Shown here: positions 12,801 to 24,517 of the stretch, one piece after another | Layout: each line of letters opens with the position of its first letter | Position numbering within the stretch: the stretch's first letter is position 1 | Source: Diospyros lotus | Taxonomy: Eukaryota; Streptophyta; Magnoliopsida; Ericales; Ebenaceae | Assembly (NCBI RefSeq): GCF_014633365.1 | Contig: NC_068341.1 | Span: 20,070,339-20,134,338 of the forward strand | Direction: 5' to 3' | DNA length: 64,000 nt | The notes under the pieces: model-generated | Databases searched by the model: none | What the model saw: only the letters and a program-made list of their open reading frames with translations | Told to the model about the DNA's origin: nothing | Position numbers and translations under genes: made by a program

Positions 12801-15800
12801 TGGAAGGGGTTATCATGGTCGTGGACGTGTTCAATTTTGATTCCAATGTACCTACTGTAATTGTATTGGCCACACTAGGGCGACTTGTTATGACCTTTAT
12901 GGCCATGCACATCGCGTAACCTCAAGTTGTTAGTGACAATTCAGAGATCCAAGATTCTACCAGTGGTGTTTGCGATAATAACAATGGCTCCCTTTCTGTG
13001 ACTATCTCAGAAGTAGAGTATGTTAGTTCTGTGTTACACGACGAACTACTTCATCTATTGCATCATTTTCCCACATTATTAATCCCACAATCTATTTTAC
13101 CCAATCCTCATCTCTCGGCCCATGGATTTTTGATTTAAGTGCTACTAATGACATATTTGGTAATAGTTCTTTGTTATCTGATATCTATAGCTCAAGGTTT
13201 TTACCTACTGTTACACTAGTTGATGGTTCTCAAGCCTCAATTAAGATTATCGAGAGTGCAAAACCCCTTCCTATATTGCCCTTGTCATGTGTTTGCATTT
13301 ATCACAATGTCCTTTCAATTTACTTTCTGTCATTCAACTTACTCGTGAGCTAGACAACTCCATAACTTTTTTGTCCAATTCTGTATTTGTTTTTGATTGG
13401 AGGATTGGACAGGCGATTGGCACGAGATGTGAGTCTCGAGGATTATACCTTGGTCTCCATCTAATTCACCGCTATAGGTTTAATGTTGTCTAGGGCACCC
13501 ATCTTTGGCCAGTTTGAAGAAGATGGTACCATATTTGTCCAATCTTTCATCATTATAGTGTAAATCATGTCAACTTGGCAAACACAACCGTAGTCCCTTT
13601 CCCAATTGAGTTAATAAGCATGTTAGCTCTCATTTTTCACTTGTTCATTTTGATGTCTGGGGACCTAGTTGTGTTTCTTTAAACAAGGGTTTCATTATTT
13701 TTTTACCTTTATTAATGATTTTTCACGAACTACCTATGTATATCTAATGAAAAATCAATTTGGGATATTATCCATCTTCACTACTTTTTGTATTGAAATT
13801 TCCACCCAATTTAATGTGTTTCATACGCTTTGTAGTGATAATGCACTCAAATACTTGTTTGCCCCTATTCAATCATACATGGCATCAAAAGGGATTTTTC
13901 ACCAAACTTTTTTCCCTAGCACCCCAAGCAAAATAGGATTGTTGAATGAAAGAATCGTCATCTCATTGAGACTACATGCATGCTTCTTTTTCAAATGCAT
14001 GTTCCCCTTTAGTATTAGGCTAATGTCGTTTTGACAGCATGTTATCTCATTAATTGAATGCTATCTTCTGTCCTTGCGACTAGGTCCCTCATTCTATCCT
14101 TTTTCTTGGTTCGACTTATAGTCTCTTCCACCTTAGATATTTGGATGTACTTGTTTTGTTCATCATTTTGCACCTAACTGTGATAAATTGTTTGTTCGGT
14201 CTCTCAAGTGTTTTCCTTGGTTATTCTCGTCTTCAAAAAGGATATCGATGCTACCCCCTTGAGTTGTCTCGATATGTTGGCTCTGTTGATATCACCTTCT
14301 CTGAGTTCATCTCTTCCTTCCCTTAGTGCACTATATCATTCGAGTAAGTGTGTGTTAGTTTACCACTTCTTGTTCCCTATTTGATCCTTCATCTCCGTCT
14401 TCGTCTTCCTCTTCCTCTTGGCTTAATCGCCCAAATCTTCAAACATACCAGTGTTGTCCTCGACCTATGGACCCATCAACAAAGTCAGTAGTAGATACAT
14501 TCATGGAGACTGCAGTTAATCTTAATGGACCTTTGTCTTCACCCTTTGTGTTGATTAGTCTATCCTCCTCTAGTTCCTCTTTTGATTTTGACTTGCGCAT
14601 TACCCTTTGCAGAGGTACTCGTTGTTGTACTACCCAACATCCCATCTTGAACTTTGTTAGTTATCACTTATTGTCCCCTAGCTATCATGCCTTTGTTTCT
14701 TTTTCTATCTTCGATTTCTATTCCTAACAATGTTATATAGGCTTTTTCTCATTGGGGGTGGCATGATGCAATGGTTGAAGAAATGTTTGCCTTGCATTCT
14801 AATGGGACTCGGGACTTCGTACCTTTTCCTCCAAGTAAGTTCATTGTTGGTTGTCGTTGGATTTATACTGTCAAGGTTGAGCCTGATGGCCATGTTGATC
14901 ATCTAAAGGCTAGACTTGTTGCTAAAGGCTACACTTAGATTTTTAGCCTTGACTAAGGGGACACCTTTTCTCCTATAGTCAAAATCTCATTTGTTCGGTT
15001 GTTTTTGTCTTTGCCTGCTATGTACAATTGGCCTTTCCATCAACTCAATATTATGAATGCCTTTCTTCATGGTGACTTACCGGAGGAGATTTATATTGGG
15101 CAATTTCCTAACTTTGTTGATTAGGGGGAGTCTAGGCATGTATGTTGTCGATGAAAATCTCTCTATGGCCTTAAAGAATCTCCTCATGCTTGGTTTGAAA
15201 GGTTTAGTTTAGTTGTCTTGCATTTTGGGTTAAATTAGAGTGGAGATGATTATTTAGTTTTTTACTAGTCTAAATTTGGTCATCGCATTCTTTTTGGTGG
15301 TGTATGTGGATGATGATTTGGGCATCATTGAGTTGAAAACACATCTCCAACAACACTTTCAAACCAAGAATTTGGGTCACGTAAGATATTTTTGGGCATT
15401 GAAGTGGCATGATCAAAGATTGGTAATTTGGCATCTGTATTTGTTAGAGAAACTTTGCGTTGGACATGCTTGAAGAAATAGGGATGCTTGGATGTCAGCC
15501 ATTAGATACTCGCATGGATCCAAATATCAAATTGTTACTAAGATAGGGGGACCCTATTTTCGACCCTGGGTACTATCTTTGGTTAGTTAGCAAACTCAAC
15601 TATCTTATAATCACTTGTCTTGATATTTCATTTGTTGTCAATGTAGCAGCAAGTCAGTGAGAGGCGATGATGAGAGAGTTATAGTAGAAAAACTAAGATG
15701 GTTCAATTAGACTAGAAAAGGCTAGTAGATACTCCTGTAGAGAGAGTGGATGGAATAGAATAAATTGGTAGCAAAAGAAATTATAGAATACCACAAAAAA

Positions 15801-16436
15801 ACTTGATGGGAAACTCAATAGTCGTGGTATAGGTTATGATGGGTTTATAGAAAATTAGTTATTGATAGAGATGATTTGTGAGGTAAAATCCTTATGGCAA
15901 ACCTTAGCATGAATAAGGCTTGTCGTGTTGTAATTTAAAAGAAAAAAAGAAAATAAAAGTAAGACAATACGAGAGAGTTGGATAGGTGGGGTTCCTTGAA
16001 GGAGCTATATTGATGTAAGTTCTAAGAATTCTAACCACAAATTCCAAGTAGCTAAGAAAAATTTAATGGACTTGTGGATTCTCTTGTAAGGGTTTTACCC
16101 GTTGGGCTAGTGTTGTATTAGGGATGGATACATGTTATATAGGAACCAAACATATATGGTATATACAGCACAGTACTGCTAAAATTAAACAAATTTTTTT
16201 TTTTTTTTTGGGTTGAGTTTTCATGTAAAACATCCAAGGTAAGATGCAATCTGATGTTGAATTTCCATTCCAGCCGTAGAAGGTTTGGCGAGCACCAAGC
16301 GGAGACGTGGTGGTCGGAGAACCGTGAAAGGGTTTACGAAAGGTACAATGTCCGAGGGTCAGATAAGTCGTCAGTCTCTGGCCAGACCACCCGTCGATCT
16401 GGAGGCGGCGTGTCACCACCGCCTTCCCAACTCTAG
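2869..16436 (+). CDS. PRAF1-like: PH-RCC1-FYVE-BRX protein (PRAF/RLD family), gene 1
   Basis: Exons: 2869-2916, 3820-3906, 5113-5202, 6397-6483, 6588-6707, 7795-9897, 9981-10127, 10611-11143, 16274-16436; all introns are GT-AG and the join gives 1125 codons, close to Arabidopsis PRAF1. The N-terminus [16 protein letters not shown] is the family start. Domains: PH about 17-135; seven-bladed RCC1 region about 238-620, beginning DVYIWG; FYVE zinc finger about 630-690 with the plant variant [10 protein letters not shown]; coiled coil about 828-905; BRX near the C-terminus from about 1041 ([16 protein letters not shown]). Family knowledge: PRAF/RLD proteins are peripheral membrane and endosomal proteins binding phosphoinositides; RLD members bind LAZY1-like proteins through BRX and influence PIN trafficking in gravitropism. 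The gene looks intact. Intron 8 (5.1 kb) carries LINE and copia debris. Orthology to one Arabidopsis member is not settled. Confidence 0.93.
3655..3752. repeat. Compound microsatellite in intron 1
   Basis: Consecutive CT, CA and ATT runs lie near the end of intron 1 of gene 1, about 70 bp before the exon 2 acceptor. The CT part may add pyrimidines upstream of the splice site; otherwise this is ordinary slippage-prone DNA. Confidence 0.9.
5270..6249. mobile_element. Non-autonomous TIR element in intron 3
   Basis: About 980 bp bounded by imperfect inverted repeats of roughly 95 bp: the left end reads GGGTTAATTGCCCC...CCCTGTGGTT, and the right end is its reverse complement with mismatches (AACCACGGG...GGGGCAACC). 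No transposase is visible. The 'ccctgtggttt' termini are common in plant Mutator-like non-autonomous elements; I could not define a clean target duplication, so the superfamily is tentative. The paralogous intron of gene 2 lacks it. Confidence 0.6.
11441..11930 (-). mobile_element. LINE 3' portion, antisense in intron 8
   Basis: On the minus strand this matches the familiar 3' end of plant LINEs: 'caccatgtggggttggct' near 11470 and 'ttttagctttgaaagg' near 11845 resemble the antisense of the reverse-transcriptase tail. No frame remains open. A related piece in the same orientation lies 433 bp past exon 8 of gene 2 (58796 on), against about 300 bp here, suggesting a common ancestral insertion. 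Confidence 0.5.
12188..12503 (+). pseudogene. LINE endonuclease fragment
   Basis: Translation across several stops and frameshifts gives [51 protein letters not shown] and finally IGGD. These follow the order of the apurinic-type endonuclease domain of plant LINEs (ETKWVGEKA ... DRII ... FWEDL ... IGGDLN). The match stops abruptly at IGGD, where copia Gag-like sequence begins. The fragment is non-functional. Confidence 0.6.
12503..15660 (+). pseudogene. Decayed Ty1/copia gag-pol body, no LTRs
   Basis: Copia modules appear in order with many stops and shifts: Gag ([19 protein letters not shown], about 12502-12700); integrase core ([15 protein letters not shown] and SDNALKYLF, about 13690-13960); reverse transcriptase ([20 protein letters not shown], about 14850; [29 protein letters not shown], about 15160). 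The region ends near LDISFVVN, so the RNase H part is missing. No flanking LTRs are seen. It lies in intron 8 of gene 1, sense with the gene. The heavy decay makes it older than the nested elements in gene 2. Confidence 0.85.
15670..15960 (+). pseudogene. LINE reverse-transcriptase C-terminal fragment
   Basis: Around 15690-15760, shifting frames give LRWF followed by [12 protein letters not shown], resembling the LRWFGHV...RRPVDAPVRRVD segment at the C-terminus of plant LINE ORF2. It begins directly after the truncated copia body, while the endonuclease fragment ends directly before that body; together they bracket the copia remnant. No intact frame exists. Confidence 0.45.
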
Positions 16437-16850
16437 TTTTGTTGTCAATTCTGATAGTTGAAGAAGAAGTAATTTCTTTCTAGGTTAAGCAAGCAGTAGA
16501 CACCAATTCTTGGGAAGTAATCAGAGCCTCCTCCTTTGCTTTATATCTCTTTTCCCTGTGGTATCATAATTATTTATTATTATTATGTTGTCGTTCAATT
16601 TAATTGTCTTCTCTTTCCTTTTGTGGGTAGGTAAGGTGGTGGTCATCTCTGTTGTATTTTGTAGTGTACATAAAACCAAACCATCATCAAATTTATCAGA
16701 AGTCTTGGTAGAAATTGTTCTCTCTCAAGGCCCTGTCTGGGTGTACTGTGTTTCATTTATGTCATATGTGCCTGCGATGAGCCGACTGAAATTTTATACT
16801 AAATTTGATTATATATATATATATATGTATGTATGTATGTATGGAATGGT
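16437..16850 (+). other. 3' UTR of gene 1
   Basis: Similarity to the region after the gene 2 stop continues here; the phrase 'gtacataaaacca' (about 16665) recurs at about 61045. Similarity fades after about 16720, marking the right limit of the duplicated unit. A TA/TATG microsatellite lies at about 16809-16842. I see no canonical AATAAA signal. Confidence 0.6.
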
Positions 16851-17277
16851 GTAACGCTTAACCATAGAGCGAATTACACTTGGTACTCCGTAGGGTGTAT
16901 TTTCCATGTTTTAGAAGTGGAACGGTCGCTAAAATATTCTCATTTAACTATATTATTATTATTATCATTATTATTTGTTATGAGGTTATTCATGTAATGT
17001 ATATTAAATTCAATTTACTAAGTACAATTTTTGAAGCATATGGGAGTACTCTGTATATTTCTGCTAAGCTTTTGTATTTTAACTATACTTATAAAATTAT
17101 TATTATTATTATTATTATCGAAAGCATTTAGGATTGAAAATAAATCAGTATCAGATTATTAAATATGCAAACGAACATAAAAGTTTTACATGGAAAATTT
17201 AAATTGAAAAAAATCACCGACAGACAAAGCAATAATGTATTATAAGATAACATCGTAATTGATAGCACAATTATTAA

Positions 17278-17495
17278 GGGTGTGTTTGATAGTATAAAAA
17301 ATATATGAAAAATGTTATATCTAAATAATTAAATTTAATTTTTGGTGTTTGACATATTATTTTTTATGGTATAATTATTAAAGTATATTTTTGTCTTTTT
17401 TTTATGAAAAATTTCATTTAAGGGGAGATGATTTTTGTTTTCCATATAAGTTAGAAAATGCTTTAATTTCCATCTATATGTTATCAAATACACCC
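17278..17495. mobile_element. Tourist/PIF-Harbinger-like MITE
   Basis: A 218-bp element with termini GGGTGTGTTTGATA and TATCAAATACACCC, flanked by TAA on both sides (17275-17277 and 17496-17498). A 3-bp TAA/TTA duplication and GGG...GTTTG ends are typical of Tourist-like MITEs. There is no coding capacity. Confidence 0.7.
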
Positions 17496-17498
17496 TAA

Positions 17499-18846
17499 GG
17501 GTGCGTTTGATTGTAAGTATGAAATTTGCATAGAAAGAAAATATTTTTTAAGTAATTGAATTGTCTAGAATTAAATTTCAAGAAAATTGTTAATTGAAGG
17601 TGTTTGATTGGTTTAATTTTTTACTTAGAAATTGTTATATTTTTTTAGTTTTTGATGTTTGATTGCCATTATTTTTCATAGAAATAATCACATACACACG
17701 TAGATAGTTAATAATCAAATACACAAATCAATAATTAACTACATAAAATAATCAAATATACATATATTCAAAAAATAAATCAAATATACATACACAAATA
17801 TACATACACTAGTAAGTTCAGCCATAGCCGCTGCAAGTCGTCGATGACTGCTGCCCAGCCATAGTTGCTGCAAGCCGTCGATGGCCGTCGCCCAGCCACA
17901 ACTATTGCAAGTTGCCGGATCTAGTTGATCTTTCTCTTCTCCGGTGATGGGCAATCATCACTGCAAGTCGTCGGATTTTATTGATTCTATCCCTGCAAGT
18001 CCCTTCTCTATTGATGGTTGATGGTCGATTCAACGTGGGTTTTCTATTTACATGGAAAATTGATTCTAACCCCCTATGAGAAAATTAATTCCACCAAAAG
18101 TGAGAAAAGAGCATTACGTGACCACAAGTTGGGAAAAAATTTTCATGAAAAATTTGTTCAATCAAACACCTCAAAAGATGGAATTTGAGTAAAAAATAAT
18201 CATTTTTCATGAAATTTGATTGGAATTGTTTTTCATGAAAAATGTCACATCAATGAAAAATTTTCCATGCTTGCATATTTGATTACTTAACATTTTCTAT
18301 GAAAAATTGTCATGGTACAACACATTGAAGCATATTTTGACCTATTTTCCATAAAAAAATTGCAATTAGGGAATGTGAGAATTGTTTTTCATAGCATTGA
18401 CAAATATTTTACTTTTTCATCTTTTTAAAATCAAACACACTAGTAAAAACATATTCATATTCTTTATTAAGGTTAGTTATGTATTTATAAATCATATTTT
18501 CTGCATGAGCCAAATCTTGTCATGTACATATCGTAGCATACACAAGACACCCTACTACACTAGAGTATGGAATCAATTTCATACTCCACTTAAATGTTAA
18601 GCTCTATTTGATAGCACACATTTGTCATAGAAAATATTTAATCATGTGTAATTATTACATATATTTTTTATGGAAACAATCAAATACTTTTAACTTTTCT
18701 ATGGAAAATATGTGTATGGTATAAGCATGTAAAGATTCTTTTCATGGAATTCATTTTCCAAGAGGGTGGGGTGGTTTTTGTAATTTAATTCTATGAAATT
18801 CATTTTTCATGGAACTAAATTCTAGATAATGCAATCAAACAGACCC
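17499..18846. mobile_element. Second GGGTG-ended TIR element
   Basis: It begins GGGTGCGTTTGATTG immediately after the TAA of the preceding MITE and ends CAATCAAACAGACCC. It is about 1.35 kb, AT-rich, with internal 'gcaagtcgtcg' repeats at 17820-17990 and many 'catggaaaa' phrases that may be further MITE pieces. No transposase is visible. The right flank reads TTA rather than TAA, so the target duplication is not confirmed. Confidence 0.5.
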
Positions 18847-19049
18847 TTAAAAATTTGCTGACCTATTATAAGGTTAGATTCTTTTGAAGGCAAATCACGA
18901 AGCATGGCATTTTATCAAATCCCAATAGTACATCATTTAAATTCATTTGTGTCAAAACTGCTCGCATCTTAACTTACTATAGTAAAAATCTAATATTCTG
19001 ATCTAATAATGGAATGTCATATTATATTTTAAGGTTATCATTGTCAAGA

Positions 19050-19830
19050 TCAAATAATCCCAAACAGTGTCAAACGCCAATAAAAGAAAGACTCGACAGA
19101 AAACTGACCATGATGGTGGATCTGTGCAGTAAAATTGGGTGAGACAAATTTGAATCTATCGAATTTGGGCTGAACAAATCTGAAACAGATCAAATAGATC
19201 TTGGTAGATCTAGGTTGAGATTTGTTGGATTTGGGGCAAGGTTTGGAAGGTTGATAGCTATGGTAGAGAGCAATCGACGGCAATGGTGTCAACAAAGACG
19301 GAAGTCAACAGTGACGATGGCAAAATGAGCAAGGGTCATCGTTGGCTGCAAAAGAAGGTGAAAAGGCAGAGGATGAATGGTTGAAAAGATGTCAAAAGTC
19401 TGACGGTTATGATTGAGTGGGAGGCAACAAGCGAAAACGATGAACAGGCGAACGATCACGATTATGTTCGCAATGGTGGATTGATTGCAAGGGCTATCGA
19501 CAATCAAAGACAAATGGACTGATGACGGTTGACGACGATGGAGCACATGGAGCTGGCGATGGCAACGACAACAACGAAAACTAGAAACCCTAAGTGATTA
19601 AGAAGATGAATGGTTGCAGATTTGATGTTGAGATATGCTAAAATGCTGATGCTTTGATCCAACAGTTTTGATACCAGTTTGTAAGGATTTAATAAGATCG
19701 AAAACAAACCACGATTAAACTATCAAATGCACAAATGAATATAAAAGATTTATATGGAAGACTCAAATTAGGAAAAATTAAGGGTAGAAAGAATAAAATA
19801 TTACTATGATAATATTGATATTACAATAAC
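19050..19830 (-). mobile_element. LTR-retroelement leader and LTR remnant
   Basis: On the minus strand, an LTR-like end (about 19830 down to 19685) is followed by CTGGTATCAAAAC, which resembles a primer-binding site for initiator methionine tRNA, then by a leader without a recognisable Gag. A weaker second copy of the LTR-like part lies at about 17128-17260, so the MITEs may sit inside an old minus-strand element. Assignment is tentative. Confidence 0.35.
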
Positions 19831-22239
19831 GATATTACTGTAATAATTGCAAGATGTTGGATATTTATTTATATATCTATCACTCATCTTATATGTATAC
19901 AGAAAATAATTAATTTATATAAATTTATATTTTAATTAGAAGATAAACCACATAAATAAATATTTAATTATAAAATATATTCAAATCATAATCAAATTTA
20001 AATTTTAAGTCCCAATCATCATCACATAATATAACTTAACTTATGCATGGGTCTTCTTTGTAAATGTTGAATAAGAATATAATTGTTTTAGTTTATTTAA
20101 TTTTGGGCCGTGGATTGTCTGGGGGTTTCCTTGAGGAGTTCCGTTTAGTAAATTGAAGTGGGTGGGTGGGGCCCAATTCTGGTTTTCAGCCAATCTTTAA
20201 TTAAGCTTAATTAGGATCTTACAAAAACTTCCGAATATACTTTTTCTTAGTTCTTTTATATAACAAAAAAAAAAAGAAAAAAAAAAAGAAAAAGAAGAAG
20301 CATAATTCACTCTCCACTATATCATCATCTTCATTACCTTTTATCTTTAATATCTTGGAAGTTCCACATATTATATCGTTTTCCTTTCTTCTTCTTCTTT
20401 TATGTCTATTTATTTATGTTCCAGAATCCATTGGCAATGCTTCCTCTTAGAACCCATCGCTAGAGGGGGTGGCAGTTGGAATCTGTCCATAATGACGGGT
20501 TACAACCGACATTTTTTAATTTTTATTTTCTTGCTTTTATTTTGATTTAATTTAACATATATTTTTAACTTAATTAACATTTAATTTAATTAATTTAGCA
20601 TAATTAATAACAAAGGGGTGTTTTTGCCCAAAAAATAAATAAATAAATTGTAGGGACTTCTAGAAATATTTTTAAATGACAATAGGTGAAACACAAGAAA
20701 TTTGAGTTCCTAGGAAGAAAAAGTCAAATTAAGAAAGTCTTCACTTACGATTTATTTTTTCTGTCGAAATTAAGGGTACGAGCGACGGAGAACTGCGCAA
20801 AGACGATAATCTCAATAAAGAGTTGAATTAAAAATAAAAACCCCACTAAAATATACTTTGGGTGATTTGGTTCAAATTTAGTATAATATTTGTTTATTTT
20901 TAATCCTTAAAATAGGTTAAATTAAAATTTATGTGATCTTGGGATTAATTCTAATTTTTAAATTAGATCGGACTTAAACTCAAACTCAAAATGAAATTGA
21001 AATCAATAGATAAAGTTTGAACATGCCAAATATAAACAAAAATAAAATAAAAAATTACAAAAAATTAGTTGAAATTATTATTATTATAAAAAATATTTCA
21101 TTCAAAAATAAATTTTATAAGAATAGCAATGGAACCCCCCTAAAATCCTAAATTTGTTATCATGACTTGTGAATAAAGTAATTAGTATTATGAGTTGGGC
21201 TTATTCAAGTTTTATAAAATGTCGGAGAAGACTGACTGACTGAAGCTGAAGCTCCATCATGACTAATTTTTTTAATTTTTAAAATGTCATGGAAGTGACA
21301 TCTCAAGGCTTTATATATACTCACACTCAAAATTATCTTCAATATATATATAATTCTATATTATATATATATATATATCAAGACCAACATGCATTAAACA
21401 ACTCATTTTTGAGGACCAATTTATATAGCAAATTCACCCAATTGCAAATAACTACAATTCATACAATGCAATCCTTCATGATTTTAGAGGATTTATCAAT
21501 TAAGATATATAAATTAAGAAAGATAAAATATATAAAGTATTTTAAAATTTTAATATATTTATTAAATTTATTTGATAATATTTAAAAAAAATTACATGAT
21601 TTCTTATCTAAATTTTTATTTTTAGATTTATTTATCTCTTTCCTTTCGAGATAAACATATATTAGTCCTTACAGATAAAAAAAAATGACGTTTGTATTCT
21701 CTAATTTATTCTAAAAAAATTAATAAATAATTTGATAAAAATTTTAAAATATTTTTAACCTTATTTTGATCATTCCATATTTTAGCTTAAAAAATATTCT
21801 AACTTTATATTAATATAATATTATCTTACTTATTTTAATAAACACTATCTTATTGTTTGGATCGTATTATTGTCCAATAAAACTAATTTAATAATATTTA
21901 GTTAAATTATGATTTGAGAAGAAACTCATTATTTGATTAGATTTATGAAAAATACGTATAAATTAGAATTATTCTTATTTTGTTCTATTAAAATTATCTT
22001 TTATATAATAATATTATTTATATTATTATATATTAACACTTTTAAAAAAATTAGAAGATAAGTCCTACATAAATCATTCTAAATGTTTAATTTTAAGTAT
22101 ATATAAATTATAATGATATCTAAATTTAGCCAAAAATGCATGAGACGAAAAAATTACTGTCTTAAGAGAGTGAAGCACATCCAAAGTGAAGGAAAAAAAA
22201 AAAAGTAGTAAAGTTTGTTCACGAGATGCCTACCAAAGC
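19831..22239. other. AT-rich intergenic spacer
   Basis: No gene is seen. The spacer contains A/AG runs at 20260-20300, a short pyrimidine-rich tract near 20380, an AT microsatellite at about 21340-21380 and many short open frames of low-complexity composition. The last kilobase is the presumed distal promoter of gene 2. Confidence 0.6.
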
Positions 22240-22273
22240 CAACTTCTAGACATAAGTAATAATAATATATAAA
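22240..22273 (+). promoter_or_regulatory. Candidate core promoter of gene 2
   Basis: CAACTTCTAGA at 22240 matches the element before gene 1, though the following bases (CAT instead of AAA) break the TTCnnGAA heat-shock core. TATATAAA at 22266-22273 sits about 50 bp before the conserved leader, as in gene 1. The role is inferred from position and conservation. Confidence 0.4.
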
Positions 22274-22315
22274 TTTTAATTAAATGTGGATGGAAATTGT
22301 GAGTCTTAGCTTTGG

Positions 22316-22905
22316 AATTGGAAATGTCTTCTCTCGTCATCTGATTCTCTCAGTTTCTTTGTGCCTTTTTCTCTTCCCCTCTCTTCTTTGACTCTCTGTT
22401 CTTGCAGACGTTTTTCTCTTTCTTTCATTTTTATTCATTTTTTACGTCTCTCTCTCTCTCTTCTTCGCCCTGCGCCTCCGTCGTCTCGTCGCCGGAACTG
22501 CCGGACTCCGCCGAGGCCTTCAGCCTCTGAACCGCCGCTCGCCTCTCCAATCGCCCGCAAAACCGCTCTTCCACTTCACCTACTCCCCCTCAATTTCCTC
22601 CAGTCCTCGCCCCTACGACGCTGCCGACTCTGATTTCGCGTAGACGCGCTAGGGCTTCGGACTGGCTGGTGCTGTTTTGGTGTTCTTGGCGCAGCAGCGG
22701 ATCTGTGAATTCCAGGCTGGGAAGTGGACGGCCGGTTTTTCGTGTTGAGAGTATCGTGTGTGAGGTTTCGGTGAGAATGTGAAGGTTGATGGTGGCCTGC
22801 GGTAGAGAGGCGGAGAGGGGTTTCCGTCGTCGTTGTTGATGATGACCGGCGCGCCTCGGAGCAATCGCAGCGGGTGGTGGCGTCCCGGTGAATTTCTCAC
22901 ATGGA
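22316..22905 (+). other. 5' UTR of gene 2
   Basis: Homologous to 2275-2868 (GGAAATGTCT..., CT-rich tracts, then 'gatgatgaccgg' and 'agcaatcgcagcgggtggtggcg' just before the start). It is GC-richer than its surroundings in 22450-22880. It has no conserved reading frame apart from the ATG at 22901. Confidence 0.6.
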
Positions 22906-24481
22906 ATGGAAGATCTTGTTAGCTACGGTAATGCTAACCGTGATATCGAGCAGGTACTTATCGTCTATATGCTTGTGCATTTTGTATGCGTATGTTGATA
23001 GCAAGTATCAAATTTCAACTGCTCTGCTTCAATTTGATCCCACTTGGACATCAGTTGATCGAATTGCCGTGAGAAATACTTGTTCATTCTATTTTCTGCT
23101 ACATTCATTTGATAAACTCTGTAACTATTAGACTGCCTTGTTTGATTTGCGTTGTGGTTGTTGCGGTCTTCTTTGCGTAAGAAAGACTCGTGAAAATAAA
23201 AATGATTTCACTTGACTTGCAACCTATGATCGTATTTGGTGTCTAGACGAGAGTTGCGAACTAGATGATGTAGGATGCAGATGCCTTTGCCACAGCGAAA
23301 GGCCACAATTTTGTTGGCTATTGATGGATGACAGCTATTTAGCTAGCCATTGCACCTTGGGGCACGTCTACTTGCAGAAAAGGGGGGAAGAAAAATCTTC
23401 GTGATGGAAGATAATTTATCTGCTGATGTTTGAATTATCTGATTCTATCCTGCTTTGTTATTAGTTTGTTCCAGAAAATATGGTATTGAATCAAATCCAA
23501 ATAGCTAGTCCCACCTAGTAGAATTAAAGATTTATAAGGAAATAAAGTGTGTTTTTGTACATATCAATGACTATATGGGGTGTGGGTAAATTCCACCTAG
23601 ACCCCTTGCGGTATGGGCCATTTTCACGTAGACCCCCTGTGGTTTACTTTTAGCATCTGCAGTCCTTGTGTTTTTTTTTTTTTTTTTTGGGTAAGTGATC
23701 AGTCCTTGTGTTTACCTTTTTCTTTTTCAAAGACCCCCTTAGTTAAGTCAGGGGTAGACGTGTAAATGATACCTAACTGGGTCAGAACTAACAAATTCAT
23801 ATTTCGACCATTTAATAGATTTGTAATTGGATTCGAAACCAGGTCTGAGTGATCAGATATATATTTTGTATCAGGCCGACAATAGATTGAAACCAGATCT
23901 GGTTCAGGTCTTATTTGGATCCAATGATAGATTCATTAGCATAATACACATATAGATAGATAGGTAGATTAATTGATTTATATTTATTTTTTATTATTTT
24001 TGTTTTTTGTGACTAGTATAAATAATATATTATATTGAATTTTAGATGGGTCCGAATCCTAATCAGATTGGAACTAATAAATCCATATCTGGACCATTTA
24101 CGATATCTATAATCAAATCTGAAACTGGGTCCAGGTAATCAGATATAAATATAGTACCAAACCCTAAATAAATGGACTGGAACTAAATCCAATCCCAGGT
24201 GGACCCAGTCCGTTTACAGGCCCAGTCAAGGGCCCCCATTGTGTCCTCATGGTTTTACTTTCAATATTTTGGGCCCTTATGAGCCATTTTAATTTTTCAT
24301 AATTCAAATCCAACATTAAAGACAACTCATTTGGGTTATTGACTTAACAGAGCTGGGTCTTTGAAAAAAAGTAAATTACAAGGACCTTCAATGCTAAAAG
24401 TAGATAAGGGGTCTACTTGAAATGGCCCAAACTTAGGGGGTTTGGGTGGAATGTATCCTCCCCCCCCCCCCCCCCCCCACA

Positions 24482-24517
<36 letters not shown>

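Noticed and set aside
19050..19707. Three short minus-strand frames
   Set aside because: They overlap an LTR-element leader and have no family features.
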